Below, piece by piece: positions 16,748 through 26,122 of a stretch of DNA of 64,000 bases. The DNA lies in the NCBI GenBank assembly GCA_038323575.1, contig JBBQHB010000003.1, positions 57,435-121,434 of the forward strand, in the 5' to 3' direction. The notes below the pieces were generated by a model, which did no database searches, had not been told where the DNA came from, and saw only the letters and a list, made by a program, of their open reading frames with translations. Numbering within the stretch: position 1 is the first letter of the stretch; every line of letters starts with the position of its first letter. Made by a program: the position numbers and the translations under genes. The DNA is from CAINVV01 sp038323575 (GTDB lineage: Bacteria > Bacteroidota > Bacteroidia > Bacteroidales > Prolixibacteraceae).

Positions 16748-16885
16748 AGAAGGAGATGGGACCGGGAGACGGGAGAGGGGACGAAGGGACGACGGGACGA
16801 CTGGAAGACTGTGGACTGGAGACTGTGGACTGGACGACTTGAAGACTGGAGACTGTGGACTGGAGACTGTGGACTGGAGACTGTG
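16741..16885. repeat. Purine-rich heptamer array (GACTGTG/GACTGGA)
   Basis: After a degenerate G/A-rich lead (16750-16806), alternating GACTGTG and GACTGGA units run at exact 7-bp spacing from 16807 to 16834. One-base slips follow at 16835 and 16843, flanking GACTTGA, then six more units run from 16844 to 16885. The array begins at the 3' end of a coding sequence. The same unit family recurs at 29783-29852. Confidence 0.95.
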
Positions 16886-17008
16886 TGTTAAGACATACAG
16901 CAATTGTGCTAAAATATATTTTTTTTAGCGTGAATGCAAAAAAAAGCCTTGTTTGAAACTTTTCCCGTATATTTAAGTTCCTTTTTAAAATAAATTAATT
17001 AACTGATT

Positions 17009-17716
17009 ATGATTAATTTCGAATCATTCTATAAGGTTTCCTACGGCCTCTACCTAGTATCTGCCAAACATATGGATACTAAATCCGGATATGTTGCAAA
17101 TACTGTTTTCCAGGTAACTGCACAACCTCCGAAATTTGGAATCAGCTGTAACAAAGATAATTTTACTGCTGATATTATTAAACAAAGTGGTGCATTTGCA
17201 TTTTCGGCGCTTGGAGTAAAAGCTTCAACAGGCCTGATCGGCGATTTCGGTTACCGGAGCAGCAGGGAAATCGACAAATTCAGAGGAGTCAACTATTTTA
17301 TCGGTGAAACAGGTTCTCCCATTGTCACTGATTCCTGCGTGGCATGGTTCGACTGCAGAATAACCGATACCATTGATGCCGGAAGTCACCTGATTTTCAT
17401 CGGCGAAGTAATAGCCTGTGACCTTGTTGACACGGAAACCAAATCGTTGACCTACAACTACTACCGTGAAGTAATGAAAGGTTTTTCACCGAAAAATGCG
17501 CCAACTTACATCGATAAATCAAAAATTGCAGAAGAGACCCCAAACAAATCGGATGAAAATGAGTTGTGGCAATGCCAGCTATGTCACTACACCTACGAAA
17601 CGGAGAAAGGTGATCCGATTTCAGGAATCGAACCGGGCACAAAATTTGAAGATTTACCGGATGACTGGACCTGTCCTATTTGCGGAGCAGATAAGTCGAT
17701 GTTTGAGCGTGACTGA
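17009..17716 (+). CDS. Flavin reductase-rubredoxin fusion (high-molecular-weight rubredoxin)
   Basis: A 235-residue two-domain redox protein. Residues 1-165 form a flavin reductase/FMN-binding split barrel (VSYGLYLVSA, ANTVFQVTAQPP, FAFSALG). Residues about 185-235 form a complete rubredoxin with its iron site in CQLC and CPICG. Such fusions pass electrons from NAD(P)H to flavodiiron proteins that reduce O2 or NO, typical of anaerobes exposed to air. No flavodiiron gene is in this window. It faces the FKBP gene across seven bases. Confidence 0.9.
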   Translation: MINFESFYKVSYGLYLVSAKHMDTKSGYVANTVFQVTAQPPKFGISCNKDNFTADIIKQSGAFAFSALGVKASTGLIGDFGYRSSREIDKFRGVNYFIGETGSPIVTDSCVAWFDCRITDTIDAGSHLIFIGEVIACDLVDTETKSLTYNYYREVMKGFSPKNAPTYIDKSKIAEETPNKSDENELWQCQLCHYTYETEKGDPISGIEPGTKFEDLPDDWTCPICGADKSMFERD

Positions 17717-17722
17717 TTAAAT

Positions 17723-18175
17723 CTATTTCACATCGATCAACTCTATTTCAAAAATAATTACAGAATTGGCTGGTATGGGACCGGCATTGACACTTCCGTA
17801 ACCCAAGTCAGATGGAATGAAGAAAGTAGCTTTCCCGCCTTTTTTCATCAAAGGAATGCCAATCTGCCATCCTTTTATCAAACCGGAAAGTGCATAGGTG
17901 AAAGTTTTATCGGCAGCAGTCTGATCAAATACACTTCCGTTGACGAGGGACCCTATGTATTTAACTTCAATGGTTGAAGATACCGTGGGTGCTGTTCCCG
18001 TTCCTGTGACATTCATAATATAATAAAGGCCTGACGGATCTTTTACGGCCATCAGCTTGTGGGCAGCCAGGTAATCTTGTATGGTCTGATCATCTACTTC
18101 AGCCTGGGGTTTCATTTTACCGCAGGAAGACAATACAATCATCAGGATTACAGCAAAAGGAAGAATCTTTATCAT
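17723..18175 (-). CDS. FKBP-type peptidyl-prolyl isomerase, lipoprotein
   Basis: A 150-residue protein with a lipoprotein signal ending LSSC (C18). An FKBP domain (about 60-150) has the usual VKYIGSLVNGSVFDQT, GLIKGWQIGIPLMKKGGKA and IPANSVIIFEIELIDV. It would catalyse proline isomerisation or act as a chaperone in the periplasm or at the outer membrane. Single FKBP domain; length fits the small FkpA-like lipoproteins of Bacteroidota. Confidence 0.92.
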   Translation of the reverse strand: MIKILPFAVILMIVLSSCGKMKPQAEVDDQTIQDYLAAHKLMAVKDPSGLYYIMNVTGTGTAPTVSSTIEVKYIGSLVNGSVFDQTAADKTFTYALSGLIKGWQIGIPLMKKGGKATFFIPSDLGYGSVNAGPIPANSVIIFEIELIDVK

Positions 18176-18361
18176 ATCACCAATATTTTAAAAAACATTC
18201 GAAAACAAAAGAAAAGAGGTGTTACCGTCGCCTTTCCGGACAAAGACCTCAAAATTTCATCTGCAAAGATATATTTATCTGTTATTTTTTTGCAAACCAA
18301 AGATTTTTATTAGCGTGTGATAAATCGTACTTTCGCTGCCTGTTAAATTAATGTAATACTT

Positions 18362-19321
18362 GTGTCGGAAAAAGTAAAAAAGCACATCATTACCTTGCTT
18401 AAGCTGGGAGTTTCAGTGGCTGCAATCTGGTGGGTATTAAGGCAAATATCGCTTAAAGATGTATTGGCCCTCTACGGGACTGCAAATGTGTGGTACCTTT
18501 TAGCTGCTTTGCTGCTTATTATATTATCCTATGTATTATCCGGATTCAGGCAGAACCTTTCCTTTAGAAGTACCGGGGCACATCTTTCACCACAACTTAA
18601 CCTGAAATTATTCTGGCTTGGATTATTTTACAACCTTTTCCTTCCAAGCGGAATCGGCGGAGACGGAATCAAAGTTTACCTGGTTAACAAATACAGGCAA
18701 AACGGTGTCAAAAAAAACATTGGAGCCATGTTGGTAAACCGTGTAGCAGGCTTAGAGGCAATCGGTATGATTACCATTGCATTGTATTATCTCTCGGGCG
18801 ACGAATTTAAGATCGGCTGGCCCGGATGGCTGTTCATCCCTGCATTGTATGTATTTTATTACTTCGTTCTCAAATATTTCCTCAAGAGTTTTCTCCCCAT
18901 TCACGGCGGGTTGTTCGGATGGTCCATGTTTTTGCAATTGGTACAATTGATCGCGGCATTGTTTATACTGAACGCGTTCCACCAAACTTCAGATATTGCT
19001 GAATACCTGTTCCTCTTTTTCCTTTCGGCAATTGCAACAGCTTTACCAATAACAATCGGCGGACTGGGAGCCAGGGAGTTTGTTTTCCTGATCCTGGCAA
19101 ACATGCTTCATCTTGACAGTAAAATTGCCGTTGCATTAAGCCTCATGTTCTACTTCCTGTCTGCAATTACCTCACTGGGAGGATTATACTGGGTTTTCTT
19201 TCCTCCTTTCAGGAGAGAAACGCCACCGGAAAACAAAGTCAGACACAAAGCTGCCGGCCGGAAATTCAACCTGGGTATTCGGAAACCAAACAAACCTGAA
19301 GTTTCTGCTGAAGAAATCTGA
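18362..19321 (+). CDS. UPF0104/lysylphosphatidylglycerol synthase-like membrane protein
   Basis: A 319-residue integral membrane protein with about eight helices and family motifs NLFLPSGIGGDGIKVYL (about 98-114) and ALPITIGGLGAREF (about 225-238). The family shares the flippase fold of MprF; members lacking the synthase domain are thought to move lipids or lipid-linked sugars, but the substrate is unknown. The start is a GTG at 18362, as no in-frame ATG fits. TACTTTCG at 18328-18335 is a reasonable -7 element. The C-terminal tail is basic and cytoplasmic. Confidence 0.85.
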   Translation: MSEKVKKHIITLLKLGVSVAAIWWVLRQISLKDVLALYGTANVWYLLAALLLIILSYVLSGFRQNLSFRSTGAHLSPQLNLKLFWLGLFYNLFLPSGIGGDGIKVYLVNKYRQNGVKKNIGAMLVNRVAGLEAIGMITIALYYLSGDEFKIGWPGWLFIPALYVFYYFVLKYFLKSFLPIHGGLFGWSMFLQLVQLIAALFILNAFHQTSDIAEYLFLFFLSAIATALPITIGGLGAREFVFLILANMLHLDSKIAVALSLMFYFLSAITSLGGLYWVFFPPFRRETPPENKVRHKAAGRKFNLGIRKPNKPEVSAEEI

Positions 19322-19378
19322 CAGATTTAGTTATCCATTAATATTTGTGTCCATTTGTGTGAATTTGTGGATAGAAAA

Positions 19379-19405
19379 CAGGCCGCCACAATAGGTGACA
19401 GCCTG
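19379..19405 (-). terminator. Terminator of the lipocalin gene
   Basis: CAGGC/GCCTG outer pairing and CAC/GTG inner pairing form an interrupted hairpin. On the minus strand it runs into TTTTC. It lies about 22 bases past the lipocalin stop. Confidence 0.6.
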
Positions 19406-19427
19406 AAAATACCAGTTTACGTTTTTT

Positions 19428-19979
19428 TTAAGCCGGCTTTTTCTGAGGTACTTTGAAAATTTTGGAAGTATCATACCCCCTTTTTTCTGCCTTTTTCACT
19501 ATTTCCTGGTAAAGAACATCTGAAATTGATGGCGTTCTGGAAAGTATCCACAAATAATCGGGCGTTGAACTTCCGATCAGAACCCACTGGTAACCCTCCT
19601 GGTCAAGCTCCAATATATTGTAATCGGCATAGAAAAAAAGGAAAAACGACACCTTTAGCTGTCCGGGCTGACCGTACAGTTTAGCCTTCCCTTTGGCAAC
19701 CTTCTCTTTACCTTCCAAAGATTTGTAAAATCCCTTGTTGAGTACCTCTATCTTACCATTTTCCTTTTGCGTATAGGTAGCAGTCACGCCTACCAGGTTT
19801 TTCTCGAAGGAGTGCTGATACCTCCCTATTTCGTACCAGGTTCCCAGATACCGCTGAATATCCAGACTTTGTACTGTTGTCTTGTCAATCATCTTATTGC
19901 TGTATTGAGTTTTGCATTCGGAAAACCCCAACATCAGAAGTGTCGCAATAATAAAAGGAATAATCCAATCTCTTTTCAT
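19428..19979 (-). CDS. Bacterial lipocalin (Blc type)
   Basis: A 183-residue protein with an N-terminal hydrophobic signal (about 5-20). The lipocalin fingerprint is YLGTWYEIGRYQHSFEKNL, with a later GSSTPDYLWILSRTP. Blc proteins are outer-membrane lipoproteins that bind lysophospholipids or fatty acids and help with envelope stress. The lipobox (FSEC) is poor, so lipidation is uncertain. The ATG at 19979 is chosen because the codon six residues upstream is a TTG. A 14-bp palindrome lies about 40 bases upstream. Confidence 0.88.
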   Translation of the reverse strand: MKRDWIIPFIIATLLMLGFSECKTQYSNKMIDKTTVQSLDIQRYLGTWYEIGRYQHSFEKNLVGVTATYTQKENGKIEVLNKGFYKSLEGKEKVAKGKAKLYGQPGQLKVSFFLFFYADYNILELDQEGYQWVLIGSSTPDYLWILSRTPSISDVLYQEIVKKAEKRGYDTSKIFKVPQKKPA

Positions 19980-20019
19980 GCTGAAATTTTTAACCAAAGT
20001 ACAAAAATCATGTTAAAAA

Positions 20020-20033
20020 ACTTCGGCCGAAGT
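20020..20033. promoter_or_regulatory. 14-bp palindrome in a divergent intergenic region
   Basis: ACTTCGGCCGAAGT is a perfect 14-bp palindrome. It lies between the divergent lipocalin and metal-efflux genes, about 40 bases upstream of the lipocalin ATG and about 53 bases upstream of the -7 element at 20086. An operator is plausible; the regulator is unknown. Confidence 0.4.
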
Positions 20034-20085
20034 AAGGTTATTTCGGAGTTTATTTAGTTTCAATCTATCTTAACTAAATTCTTTT

Positions 20086-20093
20086 TACCTTTG
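20086..20093 (+). promoter_or_regulatory. -7 element of the metal-efflux operon
   Basis: TACCTTTG matches TAnnTTTG, 46 bases before the ATG of the His-rich leader protein. The -33 region is not clear. Confidence 0.6.
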
Positions 20094-20139
20094 TACTAAT
20101 AATCATCACCTAATACTGCTTGGTTTGAAGATTAACCGA

Positions 20140-20484
20140 ATGCATAAGTTATTGAATATTTTCATGTTAATGCTGTTCATAGGATATTATGGCAGCATAA
20201 GCTTTTTTACCCACAGTCATATTGTTGACGGGAAAACCATTGTTCACTCTCATCCATTCAATTCAGGCTCCGAAAAGGATTCATCAAATTCTCCGCATAC
20301 AAAGAAAGCATTGCATATAATTCTGTTGTCATCCGTGTTTCTATCTACTGCTATATCCATTTCCTCCTTCCCCAATTTCCAAAGAATATTTTTGTATGAA
20401 ATTCCGATCAATTTCAACGAAAATGGTCATTTCGGATCCGCTGGCAATTTTACCTGCTCTCTTCGTGCACCTCCTGTATGTTAA
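20140..20484 (+). CDS. Small His-rich membrane protein at the head of a metal-efflux operon
   Basis: A 114-residue protein with an N-terminal hydrophobic segment (about 5-25). A short loop carrying THSHIVDGKTIVHSHPF supplies five histidines in two HxH-type clusters. A second hydrophobic segment (about 60-75) follows. Proteins with this loop sit ahead of CusA/CzcA-type operons in Bacteroidota. Binding of a metal at the cell surface or periplasm is inferred from the histidines and position; no family function is known. The ATG at 20140 is preferred to the TTG at 20125. Confidence 0.6.
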   Translation: MHKLLNIFMLMLFIGYYGSISFFTHSHIVDGKTIVHSHPFNSGSEKDSSNSPHTKKALHIILLSSVFLSTAISISSFPNFQRIFLYEIPINFNENGHFGSAGNFTCSLRAPPVC

Positions 20485-20590
20485 CCGTTTAGCAGGTTTG
20501 ATAAAGTCATCAATTTTTCATTAAAAGAGTACCGGCTGGCCAAGACATAGCTTTGGCAAATTGATATATGCATGTTTAAAAAAAATCATC

Positions 20591-21694
20591 ATGAGGTATT
20601 TAATATTTATTTGTTTGGCATGGCTGGCTGTCTCGTGTCACAATAAAAAAGAGTCAGGAACAGTCGAAAATTATGTCATCAAAGGTGACACCATTTATAT
20701 TCCTGAAAATTCAAACCTTCGGGAAAAAATTAAAACAAGCGTTGTATGTTCGGTTCCTTACCGGCATAAGTTATCCTCAACGGGTGTTGTCAAAGCAATT
20801 CCAAACAATTATGCTCAAATTGCATCCCCTTTCGCCGGTCGGATCATCAAATCATTCGTCAAATTAGGCCAGCGGGTAGGTATTAATTCCCCTATTTTCG
20901 AAATCAGTTCGCCTTCATTTTTCGATGCCGGGAAAGTATACTATCAATCGAAACAGGAGATGCAACTTGCCGAAAAAAATCTGCAAAGACAACAGGATCT
21001 TCTCAAGAACGGCGTTGGCATTCAAAAAGATATGGAAGAGGCAGAAGTGATCTTCGAGTTAAGCAAGAGGGAATATGAGAATTCCATTGCAAGTCTGAAG
21101 GTATACCATGTTAATCCTGATGAATTGGTTCTTGGCCAGCCGTTGATAGTGCGGTCGCCGATAGCAGGTGAGGTCATTTCCGATAACATTGTGATAGGCC
21201 AATACCTGAGGGAGGACGCTGGCCCTGTGGCAATTGTGGCAGAACTTGGCAAAGTATGGGTTGTAGGTCAGGTGAAAGAAAAAGATATCAACAGCATCAA
21301 AGAATCGGATGAGGTAAATGTTTCTGTTGCAGGAATGCCAGGTCTATCAATTCACGGATTTGTATACCATATCAGTGAGATGCTTGACGAGGAGACCCGG
21401 TCTGTTGAGGTTTTCGTTGAATGTGAAAACAAAGGGCGGAATATGAAACCGGGCATGTATGTGACAGCCCAGTTTTCGGAAATCGCCGACAATTCTATCC
21501 TGATACCAACTAGCGCTGTTCTGCAGCTCGAAGAGAGCAGTTTTGTTTTCGTAAAAACAAAGGGTAACGGATTCCTGAAAAGATTAATCGAATCCTCTGG
21601 TACAGATAACGACCTGATTATTCTTAAATCAGGATTAAAACCCGGTGAAGAGATCGTTTCGACCGGTAGTTTTTATTTACTTGATGCCAAATAG
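20591..21694 (+). CDS. Membrane-fusion lipoprotein of a heavy-metal RND efflux system (CusB/CzcB type)
   Basis: A 367-residue periplasmic adaptor with a lipoprotein signal ending LAVSC (C16). A lipoyl/barrel-sandwich half (QIASPFAGRI), an alpha hairpin (about 115-170), the second lipoyl half (VRSPIAGEVI) and a beta-barrel domain (VWVVGQVKE) follow. It links the inner-membrane pump to the outer-membrane channel encoded next. The ATG at 20591 gives a clean lipobox. The pump gene begins eight bases after its stop. Confidence 0.92.
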   Translation: MRYLIFICLAWLAVSCHNKKESGTVENYVIKGDTIYIPENSNLREKIKTSVVCSVPYRHKLSSTGVVKAIPNNYAQIASPFAGRIIKSFVKLGQRVGINSPIFEISSPSFFDAGKVYYQSKQEMQLAEKNLQRQQDLLKNGVGIQKDMEEAEVIFELSKREYENSIASLKVYHVNPDELVLGQPLIVRSPIAGEVISDNIVIGQYLREDAGPVAIVAELGKVWVVGQVKEKDINSIKESDEVNVSVAGMPGLSIHGFVYHISEMLDEETRSVEVFVECENKGRNMKPGMYVTAQFSEIADNSILIPTSAVLQLEESSFVFVKTKGNGFLKRLIESSGTDNDLIILKSGLKPGEEIVSTGSFYLLDAK

Positions 21695-21702
21695 TCCAAC
21701 TT

Positions 21703-24700
21703 ATGCGCAGAATTATTTTACTGGCCATCCGGAAAAGATGGATGATGGTTGGTTTATTCTCTTTCATTTCCATATTGGGATATTATTCCTGGCTGCAACT
21801 TTCAATTGAGGCCTACCCTGACATTGCAGATGTCACAGTACAGGTAATTACGCAAGTACCTGGATTAGCAGCCGAGGAGATTGAACAGCAAATCACCATA
21901 CCCATTGAGCGGGAATTGAATGGTTTGCCCGGATTGCACGTCATGAGAAGCAAGAATACTTTTGGCTTATCTGCTGTCATCCTTGTTTTTGAAGATGGTA
22001 CAGATGATTACTGGGCACGTCAACGGGTTCAGGAACGGCTTACCGGTGTTGAACTTCCGTATGGCGCTGTCCCGGGATTGAATCCGCTCACCTCTCCGAC
22101 CGGAGAAATCTACCGTTACATCATTGAAAGCAAAAACCACGATTTAAGGGCATTAACAGACCTGAATAAATGGGTGATAATTCCCAGACTTAAACAAATA
22201 ACCGGAGTAGCTGACGTAAGCAATTATGGTGGTATAACTACCCAATTTCAGATAGAAATCGACCCCTTAAAACTTGAGCAGTATAATCTTACGCTGGCGG
22301 AGGTTACCGAAAAGATTGGTATGAACAATGCCAACGCGGGGGGCAGTATGCTCTACCGTGGAGATCTGAGTTATGTTATCAGGGGTATAGGATTGGTCAA
22401 GGATCTGAACGATCTTGGTCAGATCGTGGTAAAGACGAAAAAAGGTGTTCCGGTTTTTGTAAAGGATCTTGGTGAATTGAAATTCGGCAATCTTGAACGT
22501 AAAGGGATCCTTGGTTTTACTGACCAAAACAGAAATTATTCTGAAAGTGTTGAAGGAATTGTACAAATGCTCAGATACCAGAATCCGTCCAAAGTACTGG
22601 ATGAAGTTCATAAATCAGTAGAAGAACTCAACAATGAAATACTGCCGGAAGGTGTAAAAATTCATCCTTTCATGGACCGGACTGATCTTGTAGGTACTAC
22701 ATTGACTACAGTCTCGCATACTTTGCTTGAAGGAATTCTACTTGTTGTGTTTGTCTTAATTGTTTTTCTGGGAAGTTGGCGCGGGGCATTGCTGGTGGCT
22801 ATAACAATTCCTATATCATTGCTCATCGCTTTTCTTCTGATGTTGACAACCAATATTCCCGCCAATCTCCTGTCGCTGGGAGCGATAGATTTTGGGATTA
22901 TCATTGAAGGTGCGATCGTCATGATGGAAACCATTTTAAAGAAACGGGAAGATCATCCTGATCTTGAACTGGAGGAAAAATCGATTGTCGAAAGAACGAT
23001 TGAAGTAGCTAAGCCGGTATTTTTCTCTTCCATCATTATCATTACAGCATACTTGCCGTTGTTTGCTTTTGAAAGAGTAGAAAAGAAACTCTTCACCCCA
23101 ATGGCATTTACAGTAGGATACGCTTTAATCGGTGCACTGGCTGTTGCTTTGCTCTTAATACCTGGATTAGCTTATGCACTCTATAAAAAACCGCAAAAGA
23201 CCTATCATAACAAATGGCTGACCAAATTATCATCCATATATAATCGTCAGACGCAAAGGATTCTGGCGAAACCAAAATCAGTATTTGCCCCCCTGGGATT
23301 TATTGTGCTGGCCGCCACAATCTTGACAATTATGGTAGGCAAAGATTTTCTTCCTCAATTGGACGAAGGTTCAATATGGTTGCAGGTTCAATTGCCTCCG
23401 GGAATATCCCTCGAAAAATCGAAAGCAATGAGTGATACACTTCGCCAACATATGATAAAATATGAAGAAGTTACTTATGTGATGATCCAAACCGGCCGTG
23501 ATGACGAAGGGGCCGAGTCATTTTCGATTTCCCATTTGGAGTGCTCTATTGGATTAAAACCTTATAAAGAATGGAAGTTTGGAAAGAAGAAGAGCGATTT
23601 GATTGACGAGATGGCTGAGGAACTTAAAGCAATGCCCGGCTATACCGTGGGATTCTCACAACCGATCATTGATATGGTAATGGATCAGATTGCCGGAACA
23701 CACAGCGATCTGGCGGTAAAAGTTTATGGCGAGGATTTGAAAGAGAGCCGGCGTGTTGCCGAGGATGTTTTAACGGTATTAAAAACTATTCCTGGTGCAG
23801 TCGATCTGGCAATTGATCAGGAACCCCCGCTGCCCCAACTGCAGATTCATGCCGATCGTGATAAAATCGCACAATACGGACTCAATGTCTCTGATGTGGC
23901 CGAGTTGGTTGAAGTCGCTATTGGCGGGAAAGCCATTTCACAGATTTTTATCGGAAACAAAGTTTATGATGTAATTTGCAGGTACAATGAGAACAGCCGG
24001 AATACACCGGAAAAAATTGGCAACCTGATGCTTACGTCTGGCTCTGGAGAAAAAATACCGCTTTTGCAAGTGGCTGATATAAAACTTAGTACAGGAGCAA
24101 GTGCGATTACCCGAGAAATGAACAAACGGTATGTCACGCTACGAATCAACCTTAGGGGCATTGATCTTACAGAATTTTTGAATGAGGCTCAAAGGATAAT
24201 TGCAAAAAATGTGAAATACAACCACGAAAAGAGTATGATCAAATGGAGCGGTCAATTTGAAAATCAGAACCGGGCCTATTCCCGCCTGGGACTGATTGTA
24301 CCGTTGGCCTTGTCTATCATGTTTTTATTGTTGTTTGGCGCTTTTGGAACTTTCAGGCAAGCAGGTTTGTTGATGGGTGCAGTTCCATTGGCATTATTTG
24401 GAGGAATGCTCGCGCTGAACGTGCGTGGAATGACATTAAATGTTTCATCTGCTGTCGGATTTATTGCATTGTTTGGTGTCTCAATTCAAAATGGTGTCAT
24501 CATGATCTCCCATTTCAATGCCTTGCGGAAACAGGGAATGGCCTTGAAAGAGGCAGTAATAAAAGGTGCACACCACCGGTTCCGGCCTGTATTAATGATT
24601 GCCACAGTAGCTATTTTGGGCTTGTTTCCGGCATCTGTCTCTACCGGTATTGGCTCTGATGTACAACGTCCTTTGGCTACCGTGATTGTTTATGGGTTGT

Positions 24701-24792
24701 TATTTGCCACATTGATAACTCTTTATGTATTGCCTGCCTTGTATTATCTATCGGAAAAGAAATGGTCAAAAGATGAGGTACAGATTAGTTAA
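21703..24792 (+). CDS. Heavy-metal efflux RND pump (CusA/CzcA family)
   Basis: A 1029-residue, 12-helix inner-membrane proton/metal antiporter. The N-terminus, with YPDIADVTVQV and PGLAAEEIEQQIT, is diagnostic of the heavy-metal RND class. TM4 has DFGIIIEGAIVMME, where the usual second acidic residue is Glu rather than Asp, so proton-relay acids are kept. Which metal (Cu/Ag, Co/Zn/Cd or Ni) cannot be decided from the sequence by eye. It forms a tripartite pump with the flanking adaptor and channel genes. Confidence 0.95.
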   Translation: MRRIILLAIRKRWMMVGLFSFISILGYYSWLQLSIEAYPDIADVTVQVITQVPGLAAEEIEQQITIPIERELNGLPGLHVMRSKNTFGLSAVILVFEDGTDDYWARQRVQERLTGVELPYGAVPGLNPLTSPTGEIYRYIIESKNHDLRALTDLNKWVIIPRLKQITGVADVSNYGGITTQFQIEIDPLKLEQYNLTLAEVTEKIGMNNANAGGSMLYRGDLSYVIRGIGLVKDLNDLGQIVVKTKKGVPVFVKDLGELKFGNLERKGILGFTDQNRNYSESVEGIVQMLRYQNPSKVLDEVHKSVEELNNEILPEGVKIHPFMDRTDLVGTTLTTVSHTLLEGILLVVFVLIVFLGSWRGALLVAITIPISLLIAFLLMLTTNIPANLLSLGAIDFGIIIEGAIVMMETILKKREDHPDLELEEKSIVERTIEVAKPVFFSSIIIITAYLPLFAFERVEKKLFTPMAFTVGYALIGALAVALLLIPGLAYALYKKPQKTYHNKWLTKLSSIYNRQTQRILAKPKSVFAPLGFIVLAATILTIMVGKDFLPQLDEGSIWLQVQLPPGISLEKSKAMSDTLRQHMIKYEEVTYVMIQTGRDDEGAESFSISHLECSIGLKPYKEWKFGKKKSDLIDEMAEELKAMPGYTVGFSQPIIDMVMDQIAGTHSDLAVKVYGEDLKESRRVAEDVLTVLKTIPGAVDLAIDQEPPLPQLQIHADRDKIAQYGLNVSDVAELVEVAIGGKAISQIFIGNKVYDVICRYNENSRNTPEKIGNLMLTSGSGEKIPLLQVADIKLSTGASAITREMNKRYVTLRINLRGIDLTEFLNEAQRIIAKNVKYNHEKSMIKWSGQFENQNRAYSRLGLIVPLALSIMFLLLFGAFGTFRQAGLLMGAVPLALFGGMLALNVRGMTLNVSSAVGFIALFGVSIQNGVIMISHFNALRKQGMALKEAVIKGAHHRFRPVLMIATVAILGLFPASVSTGIGSDVQRPLATVIVYGLLFATLITLYVLPALYYLSEKKWSKDEVQIS

Positions 24793-24805
24793 AACGAGTA
24801 GTAAT

Positions 24806-26089
24806 ATGCGTAACATAATGAAATTAAACATATTGAATCTGACACTCCTGCTATGTCAGGTAGGAAATGTCAATGCTCAGGAAGATTCAGTATCCAAGAA
24901 TTCGCAATTGAAATTCTCTGCTTACATGGAACTGGTAACCAAACACAATCTGGATTATATTTCAGAACAGTTCGAAGTAAGCAAATCTGAAGCTGCAATC
25001 GAAATTGCCAAGATATTTCAGGATGCAATTTTGTCTGTCGACCTGATTCAAAATAAGGAAGGACAAGTGACAAGCGGTCATGACCTAAACCCTGAGCTGA
25101 ATGCAACGGTCGAACTGTTTGGAAAACGACGGGCAAGGATCGATCTGGCTAAAAGTAAACATGAACTGTCAAAGGCTTTACTGGCTGATTTTTTTCGGAA
25201 CCTGCAGGCTGAAGCAGCAGTCGTTTATCTGGAAGCTTTGAAGCAAAAACAGCTTTATGAAGTGAAAATCAATTCCTACCAGACCATGAAACGACTCGCT
25301 GAAGCCGACAGTTTAAGGCTGAAGTTAGGTAGTATCATGGAAATTGATGCCATTCAAAGTAAATTAGAATCAGGCTCTTTGTTGAACGAAGTACTTCAGG
25401 CAGAGGCTGATCTGAATAACTCCTTCACCCAACTCAACCAAATGACCGGAGTATTAAGAGAAGATAGTTTGTGGATCCCTGAAGGAAGTTTACTTTACAC
25501 ACAAAGGTTATTTAAATTAAACGAACTAATTGCAGTTGCGGGTAACAACAGGGCCGATCTTGTTGCTGCTCTTTACAACAAAGAGGTAGCCGACAAGGCG
25601 TTACGGCTGGCCAAAAAGGAGCGAAATATCGATCTTGGACTCAAACTGGGAGTCTACAACTCCTACCTTCCGGCCAACAATGGTCCTTCTGCAACTGCTA
25701 TTACCGGAGGGATAGCGATTCCACTCAAGTTTTCCAATCTTTACAAGGGTCAGGTGAAACTTGCACAGTTTCAGATTTCGCAATCAGAGGAGCAATATAA
25801 AAAAGCAGAGCTGCAAATCCGAACAGAGATTACGCAATCAATGCAACGGTATCAGGCATTTTGCAAACAGGTCGATTCTTTCGATAACGGAATGTTGGAA
25901 GCGGCGAAAAATGTCAGAAAAGGCAAAATTTACAGCTACAATAGGGGTGAAACATCTCTGCTCGAAGTACTTAATGCCCAGCGCACTTATAATGATGTTC
26001 AGCAAAGCTACTACGAAACCCTTTTCAATCGGGCAGTCTCACTGGTAGATCTGGAAAAAGCCGCCGGAATATGGGATGTCGATTTTTAA
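24806..26089 (+). CDS. Outer-membrane efflux channel (TolC/CusC family)
   Basis: A 427-residue outer-membrane factor with a signal peptide ending NVNAQ and the two repeated OEP halves. The second half has the family-typical GETSLLEVLNAQRTYNDVQ near the C-terminus. It provides the exit duct of the RND pump. Candidate starts are 24773 (overlapping the pump gene), 24806 and 24818. 24806 is used because it lies just after the pump stop and keeps the signal peptide. The last five codons and stop form one arm of a perfect inverted repeat. Confidence 0.9.
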   Translation: MRNIMKLNILNLTLLLCQVGNVNAQEDSVSKNSQLKFSAYMELVTKHNLDYISEQFEVSKSEAAIEIAKIFQDAILSVDLIQNKEGQVTSGHDLNPELNATVELFGKRRARIDLAKSKHELSKALLADFFRNLQAEAAVVYLEALKQKQLYEVKINSYQTMKRLAEADSLRLKLGSIMEIDAIQSKLESGSLLNEVLQAEADLNNSFTQLNQMTGVLREDSLWIPEGSLLYTQRLFKLNELIAVAGNNRADLVAALYNKEVADKALRLAKKERNIDLGLKLGVYNSYLPANNGPSATAITGGIAIPLKFSNLYKGQVKLAQFQISQSEEQYKKAELQIRTEITQSMQRYQAFCKQVDSFDNGMLEAAKNVRKGKIYSYNRGETSLLEVLNAQRTYNDVQQSYYETLFNRAVSLVDLEKAAGIWDVDF

Positions 26090-26115
26090 GTTCCCGAACT
26101 TAAAAATCGACATCC
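26074..26115. terminator. Perfect 20-bp inverted repeat, bidirectional terminator
   Basis: Arms at 26074-26093 and 26096-26115 are exact inverses separated by two bases. The left arm includes the stop codon of the channel gene. The repeat ends seven bases before the stop of the convergent M3 peptidase gene. It would end transcription from both sides. Confidence 0.75.
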
Positions 26116-26122
26116 GAATATT

